The translations under genes and the position numbers were made by a program. The notes under the pieces were generated by a model. The model had not been told where the DNA came from. It saw nothing but the letters and a program-made list of their open reading frames with translations, and did not search any database. From JACQFK01 sp036383955 (GTDB lineage Bacteria; Planctomycetota; MHYJ01; JACPRB01): a stretch of 64,000 nucleotides of DNA. This document shows positions 1-8,575 of this stretch, one piece after another. The stretch covers positions 11,303 through 75,302 of the forward strand of contig DASVNH010000116.1 in the NCBI GenBank assembly GCA_036383955.1, read 5' to 3'. Position 1 is the stretch's first letter, and each line of letters opens with the position of its first letter.

Positions 1-48
1 CACTTCGGCTTCAGCGACGAGGACTTGGATGAATTCGGTATTGGATGA
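1..48 (+). CDS. C-terminal end of a gene cut by the window edge
   Basis: Reading frame 1 is open from the first base and ends at a TGA at 46-48, giving a 15-residue acidic tail (HFGFSDEDLDEFGIG). It uses the GC-rich third positions typical of the other genes and stops just before a tandem-repeat hairpin. The fragment is too short to identify a family. That it is coding is an inference from the open frame and the codon pattern. Confidence 0.4.
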   Translation, partial: HFGFSDEDLDEFGIG

Positions 49-53
49 ATCTC

Positions 54-145
54 GAATCAAGAATCAAGAATCACGGATAATCCCCCCCTTCCCCCCCGGG
101 GGGCGGGGGGGACCTGCTTGATTCTTGATTCGTGATTCTTGATTC
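54..145. repeat. Heptamer-repeat hairpin with C-tract/G-tract core (locus A)
   Basis: The left arm has GAATCAA, GAATCAA, GAATCAC (54-74). The right arm has TTGATTC, TTGATTC, GTGATTC, TTGATTC (118-145), which is the reverse complement of the same unit. Between them are C7, TT, C7, G6, C, G7 (82-111). The whole can fold into one long stem. It separates the upstream gene from truD and could end transcription of the former. The same units recur at 34.0 kb and 41.95 kb. Confidence 0.8.
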
Positions 146-152
146 ACCACAC

Positions 153-1316
153 ATGAAAATTCGCCAGAAGCCCGAAGACTTCGTCGTCACCGAGCTCTCG
201 CGCTACCAGCTCGCGAGCCAGGGGCCGTTCGCCCTCTACCGGCTCGTGAAGTGGGACATCGGGACGATCGAGGCCGTCCGGAACCTCGGCCACGCGTGGA
301 AGCTGCAGCGCGCGGCGATCTCCTTCGGCGGCCTCAAGGACCGGCACGCGCGGACCGAGCAGGTCGTGTCGATCCGCGGCGGGCCCGACCGCGGCTTCGA
401 CGGCTCGACGTTCAAGGTCGAGTTCCTGGGGAGGTCGAAGGACCCCATCAGCCGCGCCAGCTTCTCAGGCAACCGCTTCGAGATCACCGTCCGCGACCTC
501 ACGGAGATTCCGGACGTCGAGCCGATCAAGCGCTTCGGGGTGCCGAACTACTTCGACGACCAGCGCTTCGGCTCGCTCCGCGGCACGGACGGCGAGTTCA
601 TCGGGCGCGCCCTCGTGCGCGGCGAGAACGAAAAGGCGCTGCGGCTCGCGATCGCGTCGCCCTCCGGCGAAGACCGCAAGCAGGCGCGCGAGCTGAAGAC
701 CCTGATCCGCGACCGCTGGGGCGACTGGAAGGGGCTGCGCGAGGCGCTGCCTCAGGGGGTCGAGCGGGCCGTCGCCGCGTACCTCGCCGACCGCCCCGGC
801 GCCTACGGCTTCGCGTTCGAGCGGCTCGACCCGGACCTGCGGATCCTCTACGTCTCGGCCTACCAGAGCTGGATCTGGAACCGGACGCTCGCCGCGCTCG
901 TGAAGGCCCTGCCGGACGTGTTCGAGGTCGAGTACGCCGCCGGCCGGCACGCGTTCTGGCGGGCCCTCTCCCCCGCCGACCAGGACCGCCTCGCCGAGCT
1001 CGCCATCCCGCTGATCACGCCGTCGCAGAAGTACGAGGGGCCGGTCGCGGAGGTCGTCGCGAAGATCCTCGCCGAGGACCAGGTCGAGCAGCGGCAGTTC
1101 CGGCTCAAGAAGCTGGAGAAGACGTTCTTCGGCAAGGGGGTGCGCGACGTCCTGATCGCCCCGGCGGGGCTGAAGGCGTCGAGCGGCGACGACGACCTCA
1201 ACCGCGGCAAGCGGAAGATGACCCTCTGGTTCGAACTGCCGAAGGGCAGCTACGCGACGGTCGTCCTGAAGCGCCTCTTCCACGCGCCCGTCCAGGACGA
1301 AGGCGAAGACGAGTAA
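153..1316 (+). CDS. truD: tRNA pseudouridine(13) synthase TruD
   Basis: TruD isomerises uridine 13 to pseudouridine in tRNA-Glu and related tRNAs in the cytoplasm. The 387-residue product has the family hallmarks: the GGLKDRHARTEQ motif with the presumed catalytic Asp at about residue 63, the NYFDDQRFG motif near 132-140, and the conserved C-terminal LWFELPKGSYAT segment. Its length is close to that of bacterial TruD (about 350 residues in E. coli). An in-frame GTG exists at 132, but it lies inside the heptamer repeat. I chose the ATG at 153 because the protein then opens with MKIRQKPEDFVV, the normal TruD beginning. No clear ribosome-binding site is visible. The gene is monocistronic and converges on the sulfite-oxidase-like gene; a palindrome overlaps both stop codons. 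Family assignment is firm. Confidence 0.95.
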   Translation: MKIRQKPEDFVVTELSRYQLASQGPFALYRLVKWDIGTIEAVRNLGHAWKLQRAAISFGGLKDRHARTEQVVSIRGGPDRGFDGSTFKVEFLGRSKDPISRASFSGNRFEITVRDLTEIPDVEPIKRFGVPNYFDDQRFGSLRGTDGEFIGRALVRGENEKALRLAIASPSGEDRKQARELKTLIRDRWGDWKGLREALPQGVERAVAAYLADRPGAYGFAFERLDPDLRILYVSAYQSWIWNRTLAALVKALPDVFEVEYAAGRHAFWRALSPADQDRLAELAIPLITPSQKYEGPVAEVVAKILAEDQVEQRQFRLKKLEKTFFGKGVRDVLIAPAGLKASSGDDDLNRGKRKMTLWFELPKGSYATVVLKRLFHAPVQDEGEDE

Positions 1317-1353
1317 GTGTTATCGTTCGAATCAGATTCGAACGTTATCACTT
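1315..1353. terminator. 39-bp palindrome between convergent genes, probable bidirectional terminator
   Basis: Two 19-nt arms (AAGTGTTATCGTTCGAATC and GATTCGAACGTTATCACTT) are separated by one base. They pair except for a short ATAA/TTAT patch. The element overlaps the TAA of truD and the TGA of the opposing gene. There is no U-tract, so a terminator role is an inference from position. A copy matching at 35 of 39 positions lies at 49649-49687. Confidence 0.6.
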
Positions 1354-2442
1354 CACGACGAGCTCGAGGTCCTCGATGGCGGCCGCGCCCGACTTCTTGA
1401 AGGGGCGGGGCATGGGCTGGGCGGCGCCGTTCTCGTCGATGGTCCGGCAGCGGAACGTGTACTTCCCTTCCGCGAGACCGGGGAGCTCGGCCGCCCAATG
1501 GGCCTTCGTGAAGGGTTGCGGCCAGCGCTTGCCCCAGTCCGGGGGCGGCGGGAGGATCTGGGCGTCCGTCCAGGGCGCCTTCGTGAACCAGGGATCGTCC
1601 GCGGGCCAGACGGTCGTGGACGGCGTCACCCAGACCTGGACTTTCGAGAGCCCCGAGATTCCGACCTGGGCGAGCCCGCGGGCCAGGATCGGCTGGCCGG
1701 GCTTGAGCTCCTTCGGCAGCGAGAGCGTGCGCGCGGCGGTCTTGAGGTGGCTGTCGACGTCGTTGTTGCCGTCCATGTAGGTGTCGTTCGCGACCGGCAG
1801 GTTCGTGAGCACGAGGTGGCTGAGCCACTTCACCGACTTGAATCCGTAGGCCTCGGGCACGACGATCCGGACGGGCCCGCCGCGCTCGGGCGTGAGGAAC
1901 TGGCCGTTGAGCAGGAAGCAGACGATCACCGGCGGCATCCCCGGCGGATCCTCGAGCGCGCGGCCGATGGGCAGCGAGCTCCGGAACATCTGCTGAGGGT
2001 CGTCGTTGTGGTAGCCGTAGTAGAAGACGCGGCGGACGTCCGCCTTCGGCTCGGCCAGCCAGAGGATGTCGCGCAGCGGCACGCCCTCCCACAGCCCCAT
2101 GCCCAGCGGGCGGCTGATGTTGTTGCAGGTCATGATCTTCGGCAGCCGGACGGCGCGGCGCTCGGCCAGCTTCAGGAGGCCGGCCCAGTCGAGCGTGACT
2201 TTCGGACGTCCCAGCTCGGCGGGATGCGCCGGGTCGGAGCCGATCTCGAGCTTCCAGGTATCGCGGGTCAGCCCGACTTCCGCGCGCTTCTCCGGGGACA
2301 GCTGGTGCGGCAGCGGCTTCCCGCGCGAGACGTCGCGGAACTTCTCCTGGGGCGTGAAATAGGGCTCCGGGGGCTCCTGCCGCGGGGGAAGCAGGGGGAG
2401 GGCCGCCGCGCCGAGGAACAGCTCGCGCCGCGAGAGGTCCAT
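1348..2442 (-). CDS. Sulfite-oxidase-like molybdopterin oxidoreductase
   Basis: The 364-residue product resembles the SUOX/YedY-type molybdopterin-binding fold, which catalyses two-electron oxygen-atom or peptide-sulfoxide redox reactions. Visible signs are the MTCNNISRPLG segment containing the likely Mo-ligating Cys, the GGPVRIVVPEAYGFKSVKWL segment typical of the family, and a C-terminal Mo-co dimerisation-like region with the WTDAQ and TFRCRTIDENG segments. The N-terminus (MDLSRRELFLGAAALPLLPP) looks like a twin-arginine signal, so the protein probably acts in the periplasm. Its ATG overlaps the TGA of the upstream kinase gene by one base (TGATG), so the two are co-transcribed and probably translationally coupled. 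Its substrate is unknown, and I see no heme or electron-transfer partner beside it. Confidence 0.85.
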   Translation of the reverse strand: MDLSRRELFLGAAALPLLPPRQEPPEPYFTPQEKFRDVSRGKPLPHQLSPEKRAEVGLTRDTWKLEIGSDPAHPAELGRPKVTLDWAGLLKLAERRAVRLPKIMTCNNISRPLGMGLWEGVPLRDILWLAEPKADVRRVFYYGYHNDDPQQMFRSSLPIGRALEDPPGMPPVIVCFLLNGQFLTPERGGPVRIVVPEAYGFKSVKWLSHLVLTNLPVANDTYMDGNNDVDSHLKTAARTLSLPKELKPGQPILARGLAQVGISGLSKVQVWVTPSTTVWPADDPWFTKAPWTDAQILPPPPDWGKRWPQPFTKAHWAAELPGLAEGKYTFRCRTIDENGAAQPMPRPFKKSGAAAIEDLELVVK

Positions 2443-5400
2443 CACTTCTTCCCCGGTTCGAAGGTCTGCGCGTAGCGGGCGGTCGTCAGCAGGGTGAGGA
2501 CGTTCAGGGCCGTGCAGTAGACGCGGCCGCCTTCGCCGCTCCAGCGGTCGATAGTCTCCCACGACCCGGCCTTGCAGCCCGACGTGACCTGGTTCCGGCA
2601 GATCGCGTGTTTCATGTCTTCGTTCCACGCCCTCCACTTGGCGCCCGCGGGGCCGTCGACCTGATAGAGCGCCAGCGATCCGACGTGCCAGTAGTAGAAG
2701 TCGATCGCGTTCCCGTTGTAGTTGGGCTTGTCCCGCATGAGGAGGTCGCAGCCTACGACGGCGCGCGCGTCTCCGCGGTTCCGCTCCGTGAAGATCCGGG
2801 CCACGATGCCGATCGCCGTCAGCGCCTCGTGGTGGTCGAACTGCTCGTTCTGTCCGGGGACGAACACCTTGCCCGTGCCCATGTGCGTGTAGCCGATCCG
2901 CGCGTACGACGGCTCCGTCACCTCGTCGTACCAGGCGGAGATGCCCTCGTGCGCCGACTTCGGGAACGCCAGGCCGCCGATCGCCGCCGCGTGGAGGACC
3001 ATCGCGTTCCATCCCGTCACGGACGAGTCGTTGTCGCCGCACTTGTAGCTGTAGCGCCAGCCCTTGCCCGGGTTCTGCGCGGCGACGGTGAAATCGACGG
3101 CCTTCTGGGCGCTCTCCCGCAGCAGCGCCGAGCCGGTCATCCCGTACGCCTCCGCGAGGGCGAGCGCCCCGAAGGCATGGTTGTACATGTACTTCTGCGC
3201 GGCGCGACTTCCCACGCAGCCTTCGGGATCCTGCTGGCGCGTCAGCCACCGCAGGCCCTTGCGCGTCACCTCGCCGAAGCGGTCGCCGTCGGAGGTTTCC
3301 TCGGACAGATGCGTAGAGCCGGCGCCGAGGAACGCGAGGAGCGCCAGGCCGGTGGCGCCGCCGTCGAACTCCTCATATCCGGGATTGGGCGTGCAGTTCC
3401 CTCCCGCGCCCCGCTTGCAGGCCGCGACGTGACCGGCGGACTTCCAGGAGCCGTCCGCCGCCTGGTGGCGGGCCAGCCAGCGCAGCCCGAGCAGGACGGC
3501 TTTCTCGCTTTCCGTGTCGAGCTTCCGGGCCGCCCGCGGCGCGTAGGCCTTCGGCAGCGTAACCGGCGGCGTCGCGACGTATTCGCCGGGGACGTCGTAG
3601 AGGAACGCCCAGGGATCGCGGATCTCGGCCCCGCTCCGCGCCGGCGGGGCGAGGGGACGCCGATCGTTCACCAGCGCGAGGAAGGCCGGGCCGGACGGAT
3701 CGACGGCCGCGCCGTGCTTGGCCGCCAGGCGGTCGCGCGTGACCTCGAAGGTCCGGCGGTCCGCTTCCTCCCCGGACAGCGCGTGGACGCGCGCGAGGCA
3801 GGCGAGGCGGCGCAGGGCCGCGTCGACGGCGACGTCCGACTCGACCGTGGAGACCCGGGGGTCGTCCATCGCCGAGAAGCTTTCGAGCGCTTCGAGGTCG
3901 CGGCCGACGTCGAAGTAGGCCGCGCCCAGGCGGTACCAGTCGCGCGCGGCCGGCCGGACGCCCCGCGTCCGGGCGGTCGAGATCGCGCGCCGGGCCCGGA
4001 CGATCTCCGCGTCCCGGGGATCCGCCCTCGCGAGATACGGGTCGCGGAGGCTCTCGACGACCGCCGGCGGCAGGGTGTCGAGCAGCTTCAGCGCGCGAAG
4101 CGGCTGGTCGGCCAGCTCGAGGGCGCGGATCTCCTCCAGGCGCAGGGGAAGCGCGAACTCGCCCGACCGGGCCGCCGGAAAGCGACGCGCGAGCTCCTCG
4201 AGGGCCTTCAGGCCTTTCGCCGCCTCCGCCTGGCCCGGCGGGCCGCGACGCTCGGCGGCGATCCGGTTCCGGATCCCCGCTTCCGCCAGCGCGACGCGGG
4301 ACACCGTCGCGACGGCGCGCGGCGAGGTCGCGCGGACGTCCAGCGCCTTCCGGGCCTCCCGGAGGGAGTGATCCACCTTCCCGTGTTCCTTCGCGCGGGC
4401 GGACCGGGGCAGGACGTCGGCCCCCACGAGCGTGACCGCGGCGAGGAGGGCCCGGGCCTGGTGGGCGAGCAGGGTTCCCTCGCTGCGCCAGAGGAGCTCT
4501 CCCTCCAGGATCTTCACCGCGTCGCCCACGCGGGCGGTCACCAGCTCCGTTTGGTCGAGCTCGCGCAGGATCTGGGCCTGGCTCAGGGCGGCCGCGGCCA
4601 GCAGGTACAAGGCCTGGTTCTGCGCGACGGGATCGCCGGCGGTCCGCGGGTCGTCCAGACGGGCTTGGAGGAAGTCGCCGATCGCCCTGCGCGCCTCCGT
4701 GGCGTCCACGGGAAAGCCCGCCGCGTGGATGGCCCGGGCGCGCGCGGCGTCGACTCGGATCAGATCGGCGGCGGCCGTCTCGTAGCCCGGGCTTTCGGGG
4801 GACACCGCGAGATAGATCCGCAGCCCCTGGGCGGCCCAGTCCAGGAGCTTGAGCTGCTCGGCGGCGGACGGCGCGCGCGCGGCCGCCGCGGCGTGGACGC
4901 CCGCCATCGTCCGGCGGGCCGTCGCCTTCGACGGCGAAAAAGCGCCGGGCCGGTTGATCGCGTTCAGCGCCAGCTCCTCCGCCCAGTCGCTCCAGCCGCG
5001 GCGCGCCAGGGATTCCGCGAGCTCGGGCCCGTGATCCTGCCAGGCCGGCACGTACGTCCAGTCCGACGCCGGAGGGAGGGGCGACATCCTGTACCTCGCG
5101 CGGGGCGCGGGCATCGGCGCCGGCTCGGGGCGCGGCTCGGGGCGCGCGACGACCGGCGTCGCCGGCTCCGGGGCGCGCGGCGTCTCTTTCCAGGGGATGC
5201 CCGCCTTGGCCAGGAGGGCTTTCGCCCGGTCCTCGAAGGTCGTGCCCCGCGTCGACTCGGCCGCCCACGTCGCCTCCCCCACCAGGGAATGGTCCGCGCT
5301 CCAGGCGACGTAGCCCAAGGCCGGCTCACCCGAGACGCGGGGGCAGAGCTCCCGGACCAGCTTGACGAACTGGGCGGCGGTCAGCTTCCCCCAGGGCAGC

Positions 5401-7049
5401 TCGGCGCCCTTCTCCTGGAAGCGGATGAAGAGGGCGTTGCGCGTGGCGTCGAGCAGCCGGACCTCCCGCAGGACCGCGTCTTCCGTGGCGAGCGACGGCA
5501 GGTCGCGCGGCCGTTCCTGGATCCGGACGATCAGGTGGTCCAGCAGCGCCTCGCGCAGACGGACGTCGGACAGCTTCCGCTGGATCTCCTCGCGCTCCTT
5601 CCCCGCCGCCGCGTTCGCCAGCAGCTCCTGGTAGCCGCGCGCGGCGAGGTCGAATCGCATCTCGTCGACCATCGCGGCGATTTTTTCCTGCGACTCGCGC
5701 GCGCGGGCGGAGACGTCGCTCTCGACGACGACCTTCTCGACCACGACCTCCGGGTCGCGCCGCGTGGCCACGGCGACGACCGCCACGATCGCCATGAGGA
5801 GCGCGGCCGCCCCGGCGAGGAGGACGCCCTTGTGGCGCGCGAGGCCGCGCCAGGCGCGCTCATGACGTCCCACGCCGCGGGCGCGGACCGTGCCGCCGGC
5901 CATGTAGCGGTCGAGGTCGTCGGCGAACTCGCGGGCGGAGCGGGTGCGCCGGGCTTTGTCCTTCTCGAGCGCCTGGAGGCAGATCCGCTCCAGCACGGCG
6001 GGGACGGCGTGAACGGATCCGCGGCGGCGCTGGATCTCCGACGGCGGCATCGGCTCCTCGTTCACGACCTTGTTGAGGATGTCGCGCTGCGTCGGCCCCA
6101 GGAACGGAGGCACGCCGGCCAGGCACTCGTACAGGATCGCGCCGAGCGCCCAGACGTCCGTGCGGGCGTCGACGCCCGGCCCGGTGCGGCCGATCGCCTG
6201 CTCGGGGGCCATGTAGCTGGGGGTGCCGCGCACGATGCCCTGGGAAGTCAGGGTATGGCCGCTCGACATCTCCCGGGCCAGGCCGAAGTCCACGACGCAC
6301 GCGCGGCCGGTCCCGTCGACGAGGATGTTCTGGGGCTTGATGTCCCGATGGACGATCGGGGGCTTCTGCCGGTGGGCGTGGTCGAGGGCGAGGGCGACGT
6401 CCCGCAGGATGACGAGGAAGCGCTTGGGCCGGGCGTAGAACTCCTGGCAGAGGGGCTGCTTGCGGTCGCGCCGCAGGAGCTTTTCAAGGTTGTCTCCCGC
6501 CACGTACTCCATGCTGAGGAAGTAGCGGTCGTCGTGCCGGCCGAGCTCATGGACGCGCACGATGTTGGGATGCGAAATCTTGGCGGCGGTGCGGGCCTCG
6601 CGGAGGAAGTCCTGGATCTCGGCGTCGCCGGCGGGCCCCTCGAGGCCGATGTCCTGGGTCCGGATCAGCTTGAGGGCGACGTACATCCGGAGCGCGTCGT
6701 CCCAGGCCTTGTAGACGACGGCCATGCCGCCGCGGCCCAGCTCGCCGACCAGCGTGAATTTCTGGAGCACGCGTTTGGGGTCGCGGCGGGCCTCGACGAC
6801 CTCCGGGGGCGTCTCGGAGGACGCGGCCGGATCGGCCATCGAGCTCCACGACGCGCCTTCGGCCTGGAGCGCCCGGGTGAGGGTGGCCTGGTCGATGTAT
6901 CCGTGGGAGAGGAGGATGTCGCTGAGCGCCTGGACGTCGGTGGACGACCCCTTGGCCCTCTGTTCCTGGAGGCACTCGGCGAGCTGGGACGGGCTGATCA
7001 GGCCCTGCTTGAGCAGGAGCTGCCCGAGTTTTTCGATCGGGGACGTCAT
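2442..7049 (-). CDS. Membrane Ser/Thr kinase fused to a C-terminal squalene-cyclase-like alpha-toroid
   Basis: This 1535-residue protein has four parts. Residues 1-65 resemble the MshEN/GspE N-terminal module (LGQLLLKQGLISPSQLAE). Residues about 98-385 form a Hanks-type kinase with GRGGMAVVYKAW, Lys127, HRD at 234-236, DFG at 254 and GTPSYMAPEQ, so it looks catalytically complete. A single membrane helix at 408-428 is followed by a long exported helical region. Residues about 1176-1535 are a prenyltransferase/squalene-oxidase-type repeat domain (LLGLRWLARHQAADGSW onward) closely related to the separate protein at 58.65 kb. The topology puts the kinase inside and the toroid outside, suggesting a receptor. 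It is the first gene of an operon with the sulfite-oxidase-like gene. A TATACT box at 7065-7070 (reverse strand) lies 15 nt before the ATG. Confidence 0.92.
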   Translation of the reverse strand: MTSPIEKLGQLLLKQGLISPSQLAECLQEQRAKGSSTDVQALSDILLSHGYIDQATLTRALQAEGASWSSMADPAASSETPPEVVEARRDPKRVLQKFTLVGELGRGGMAVVYKAWDDALRMYVALKLIRTQDIGLEGPAGDAEIQDFLREARTAAKISHPNIVRVHELGRHDDRYFLSMEYVAGDNLEKLLRRDRKQPLCQEFYARPKRFLVILRDVALALDHAHRQKPPIVHRDIKPQNILVDGTGRACVVDFGLAREMSSGHTLTSQGIVRGTPSYMAPEQAIGRTGPGVDARTDVWALGAILYECLAGVPPFLGPTQRDILNKVVNEEPMPPSEIQRRRGSVHAVPAVLERICLQALEKDKARRTRSAREFADDLDRYMAGGTVRARGVGRHERAWRGLARHKGVLLAGAAALLMAIVAVVAVATRRDPEVVVEKVVVESDVSARARESQEKIAAMVDEMRFDLAARGYQELLANAAAGKEREEIQRKLSDVRLREALLDHLIVRIQERPRDLPSLATEDAVLREVRLLDATRNALFIRFQEKGAELPWGKLTAAQFVKLVRELCPRVSGEPALGYVAWSADHSLVGEATWAAESTRGTTFEDRAKALLAKAGIPWKETPRAPEPATPVVARPEPRPEPAPMPAPRARYRMSPLPPASDWTYVPAWQDHGPELAESLARRGWSDWAEELALNAINRPGAFSPSKATARRTMAGVHAAAAARAPSAAEQLKLLDWAAQGLRIYLAVSPESPGYETAAADLIRVDAARARAIHAAGFPVDATEARRAIGDFLQARLDDPRTAGDPVAQNQALYLLAAAALSQAQILRELDQTELVTARVGDAVKILEGELLWRSEGTLLAHQARALLAAVTLVGADVLPRSARAKEHGKVDHSLREARKALDVRATSPRAVATVSRVALAEAGIRNRIAAERRGPPGQAEAAKGLKALEELARRFPAARSGEFALPLRLEEIRALELADQPLRALKLLDTLPPAVVESLRDPYLARADPRDAEIVRARRAISTARTRGVRPAARDWYRLGAAYFDVGRDLEALESFSAMDDPRVSTVESDVAVDAALRRLACLARVHALSGEEADRRTFEVTRDRLAAKHGAAVDPSGPAFLALVNDRRPLAPPARSGAEIRDPWAFLYDVPGEYVATPPVTLPKAYAPRAARKLDTESEKAVLLGLRWLARHQAADGSWKSAGHVAACKRGAGGNCTPNPGYEEFDGGATGLALLAFLGAGSTHLSEETSDGDRFGEVTRKGLRWLTRQQDPEGCVGSRAAQKYMYNHAFGALALAEAYGMTGSALLRESAQKAVDFTVAAQNPGKGWRYSYKCGDNDSSVTGWNAMVLHAAAIGGLAFPKSAHEGISAWYDEVTEPSYARIGYTHMGTGKVFVPGQNEQFDHHEALTAIGIVARIFTERNRGDARAVVGCDLLMRDKPNYNGNAIDFYYWHVGSLALYQVDGPAGAKWRAWNEDMKHAICRNQVTSGCKAGSWETIDRWSGEGGRVYCTALNVLTLLTTARYAQTFEPGKK

Positions 7050-7086
7050 CGGGGTTCAACGGGAAGTATACCCCTGCCCTTCCCCC

Positions 7087-7121
7087 TGAATCTTGATTCC
7101 TGATTCCTGATTCCTTCTAAT
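7087..7121 (+). promoter_or_regulatory. Heptamer repeat (locus B) supplying a -35 box, with lysC promoter
   Basis: TTGATTC, CTGATTC, CTGATTC occur in tandem at 7093-7113. The first copy gives TTGATT (7093-7098). After a 17-bp spacer comes TCTAAT (7116-7121), and lysC starts 9 nt later. This arrangement predicts a transcript starting about 2-3 nt before the ATG. On the opposite strand the same spacer carries TATACT (7065-7070) for the kinase gene. The promoter calls are inferred from box spacing. Confidence 0.55.
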
Positions 7122-7130
7122 GTCCCCCCT

Positions 7131-8453
7131 ATGATCGTCATGAAATTCGGCGGCTCCAGCGTCGCCAACACCGAACGCATCCGGCAGGTCCTCGAGATCG
7201 TCAAGGGCCGCCTCGCGCGCAAGCCGGTCGTCGTCGCCAGCGCCTTCCGGGGCGTGACCGACGACCTGTTCGCCCTCGCCAACGAGGCGGTGAAGGGCGT
7301 CGCCGTCTCCATCGAAAAAATCGAGAAGCGGCACCAGGACGCGATCCTGGAGATGGGCCTGGACCAGCACCTGCTCGAGAACCTCTACGCCGAGCTCTCG
7401 GTGCTGCTCAAGGGCATCTCGCTCGTCAAGGAGCTCACCCCGCGCACGCTCGACTACGTCGTGTCGTTCGGCGAGCGGATGTCGACCCGCATCATCGCCG
7501 CCTGCTTCACCAAGATGGGGCTGCCGGCGGAGCAGCACGACGCGCCGGACCTGGGCCTGCTCACGAACGACGAGTTCGGCGGGGCGCAGCCGCTGCCCGA
7601 GGGCGACGCGATCCTGAAGGCCAACATCGCCAAGCTGGTCAAGCTGCCTGTGGTGACGGGCTACATCGGCAAGACGAAGACCGGCGACATCACCACGCTC
7701 GGCCGCAACGGCTCGGACTTCTCGGCCACGATCATCGGCGCCGCCTGCGACGCCGAGGAGATCGAGATCTGGAGCGACGTCGACGGCATCATGACCGCCG
7801 ATCCGCGGCAGGCCCCGACGGCCAAGGCCATCGAGAGCCTGACCTTCGAGGAGGCCAGCGAGCTCGCCTACTACGGCGGCAAGGTGCTGCACCCGGCGAC
7901 GATCACGCCGGCGGTGCGCAAGGGCATCCCGGTGCGCTGCCTCAACACCTTCAAGCCCAACCACCCGGGCACGCCGATCCTGCCCTCGAAGAAGGATTCG
8001 ACGGCCAAAGGCATCAAGTCCATCGCCCACAACCTGCACAACCTGATCGTGACCGTCTCGAGCGCCCGCATGCTGCAGGGGCACGGCTTCCTGGCGCGCA
8101 TCTTCCAGGTCTTCGGGAAGCACAAGATTTCGATCGACATGGTGTCGACGTCCGAGGTCTCCGTCTCGGTGACCCTGGACACGAACCGCAACCTGGAGGC
8201 GGCCGTCGAGGAACTGAAGAGCTTCGCGGAGGTCACGGTCGAGAAGGACAAGTCCATCATCTGCGTGGTGGGCGAGGGCATCCGGAACACCCCCGGGATC
8301 GCGGCGGACGTCTTCGGCGCGATGAAGGACGGGGGAGTGAATGTCTTGATGATCTCCCAGGGGGCGTCTAAGATCAGCGTGGCCTTCGTGGTGGACGACG
8401 CGGACGCCCAGAAGGCCGTCCAGGCCCTGCACCGCAAGTTTTTCGGGTGCTAG
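7131..8453 (+). CDS. lysC: Aspartate kinase, monofunctional
   Basis: LysC phosphorylates L-aspartate with ATP, the first step towards lysine, threonine and methionine, in the cytoplasm. The 440-residue protein opens with MIVMKFGGSSVAN, the KFGGSS nucleotide-binding motif. It has the GRNGSDFSAT motif near the middle, the SDVDGIMTADPR segment, and two C-terminal ACT domains (about 305-370 and 375-438). These usually bind lysine or threonine for feedback control. Length and domain order match single-function aspartokinases, with no homoserine dehydrogenase fused on. The ATG at 7131 lies 9 nt after a TCTAAT box, and no Shine-Dalgarno sequence is visible. No lysine riboswitch fits in the 81-bp spacer. 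The gene stands alone; the next spacer contains a strong hairpin. Confidence 0.96.
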   Translation: MIVMKFGGSSVANTERIRQVLEIVKGRLARKPVVVASAFRGVTDDLFALANEAVKGVAVSIEKIEKRHQDAILEMGLDQHLLENLYAELSVLLKGISLVKELTPRTLDYVVSFGERMSTRIIAACFTKMGLPAEQHDAPDLGLLTNDEFGGAQPLPEGDAILKANIAKLVKLPVVTGYIGKTKTGDITTLGRNGSDFSATIIGAACDAEEIEIWSDVDGIMTADPRQAPTAKAIESLTFEEASELAYYGGKVLHPATITPAVRKGIPVRCLNTFKPNHPGTPILPSKKDSTAKGIKSIAHNLHNLIVTVSSARMLQGHGFLARIFQVFGKHKISIDMVSTSEVSVSVTLDTNRNLEAAVEELKSFAEVTVEKDKSIICVVGEGIRNTPGIAADVFGAMKDGGVNVLMISQGASKISVAFVVDDADAQKAVQALHRKFFGC

Positions 8454-8474
8454 GGCGTCCCCAATAACGGGATC

Positions 8475-8562
8475 AGGTACAGGTACAGGTACAGGTACAG
8501 GAAGAGTTCCCCCCCTGCCCCCCCGGGGGGGGGGGGGTGAGGGCGGATTTTTCCTGTTCCTG
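8475..8562. repeat. Hexamer repeat with C-tract/G-tract core (locus C)
   Basis: AGGTAC occurs four times in tandem (8475-8498). It is followed by C7, TG, C7 and G13 (8509-8537), then CCTGTTCCTG (8553-8562), which can pair weakly with the left repeats. The G/C core would fold into a very stable stem after the lysC stop and could end that transcript. A 13-base G run is also a likely spot for sequencing error or slippage. Confidence 0.75.
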
Positions 8563-8575
8563 AGCTGAGGGTTAT

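Noticed and set aside
1325..1345. TTCGAATC in the 1315 palindrome considered as a tRNA T-arm
   Set aside because: No acceptor, D or anticodon arm can be drawn around it; the sequence is a simple palindrome.
2607..7103. Long rightward open frame opposite the kinase fusion
   Set aside because: Composition is Arg/Gly/Val-rich without motifs, and the leftward frame has a complete kinase and toroid.
8525..8537. G13 run considered as a G-quadruplex regulator of the lipoprotein gene
   Set aside because: Possible, but it pairs fully with the C7 tracts beside it and lies after lysC; a hairpin is the simpler reading, and the run length may be uncertain.
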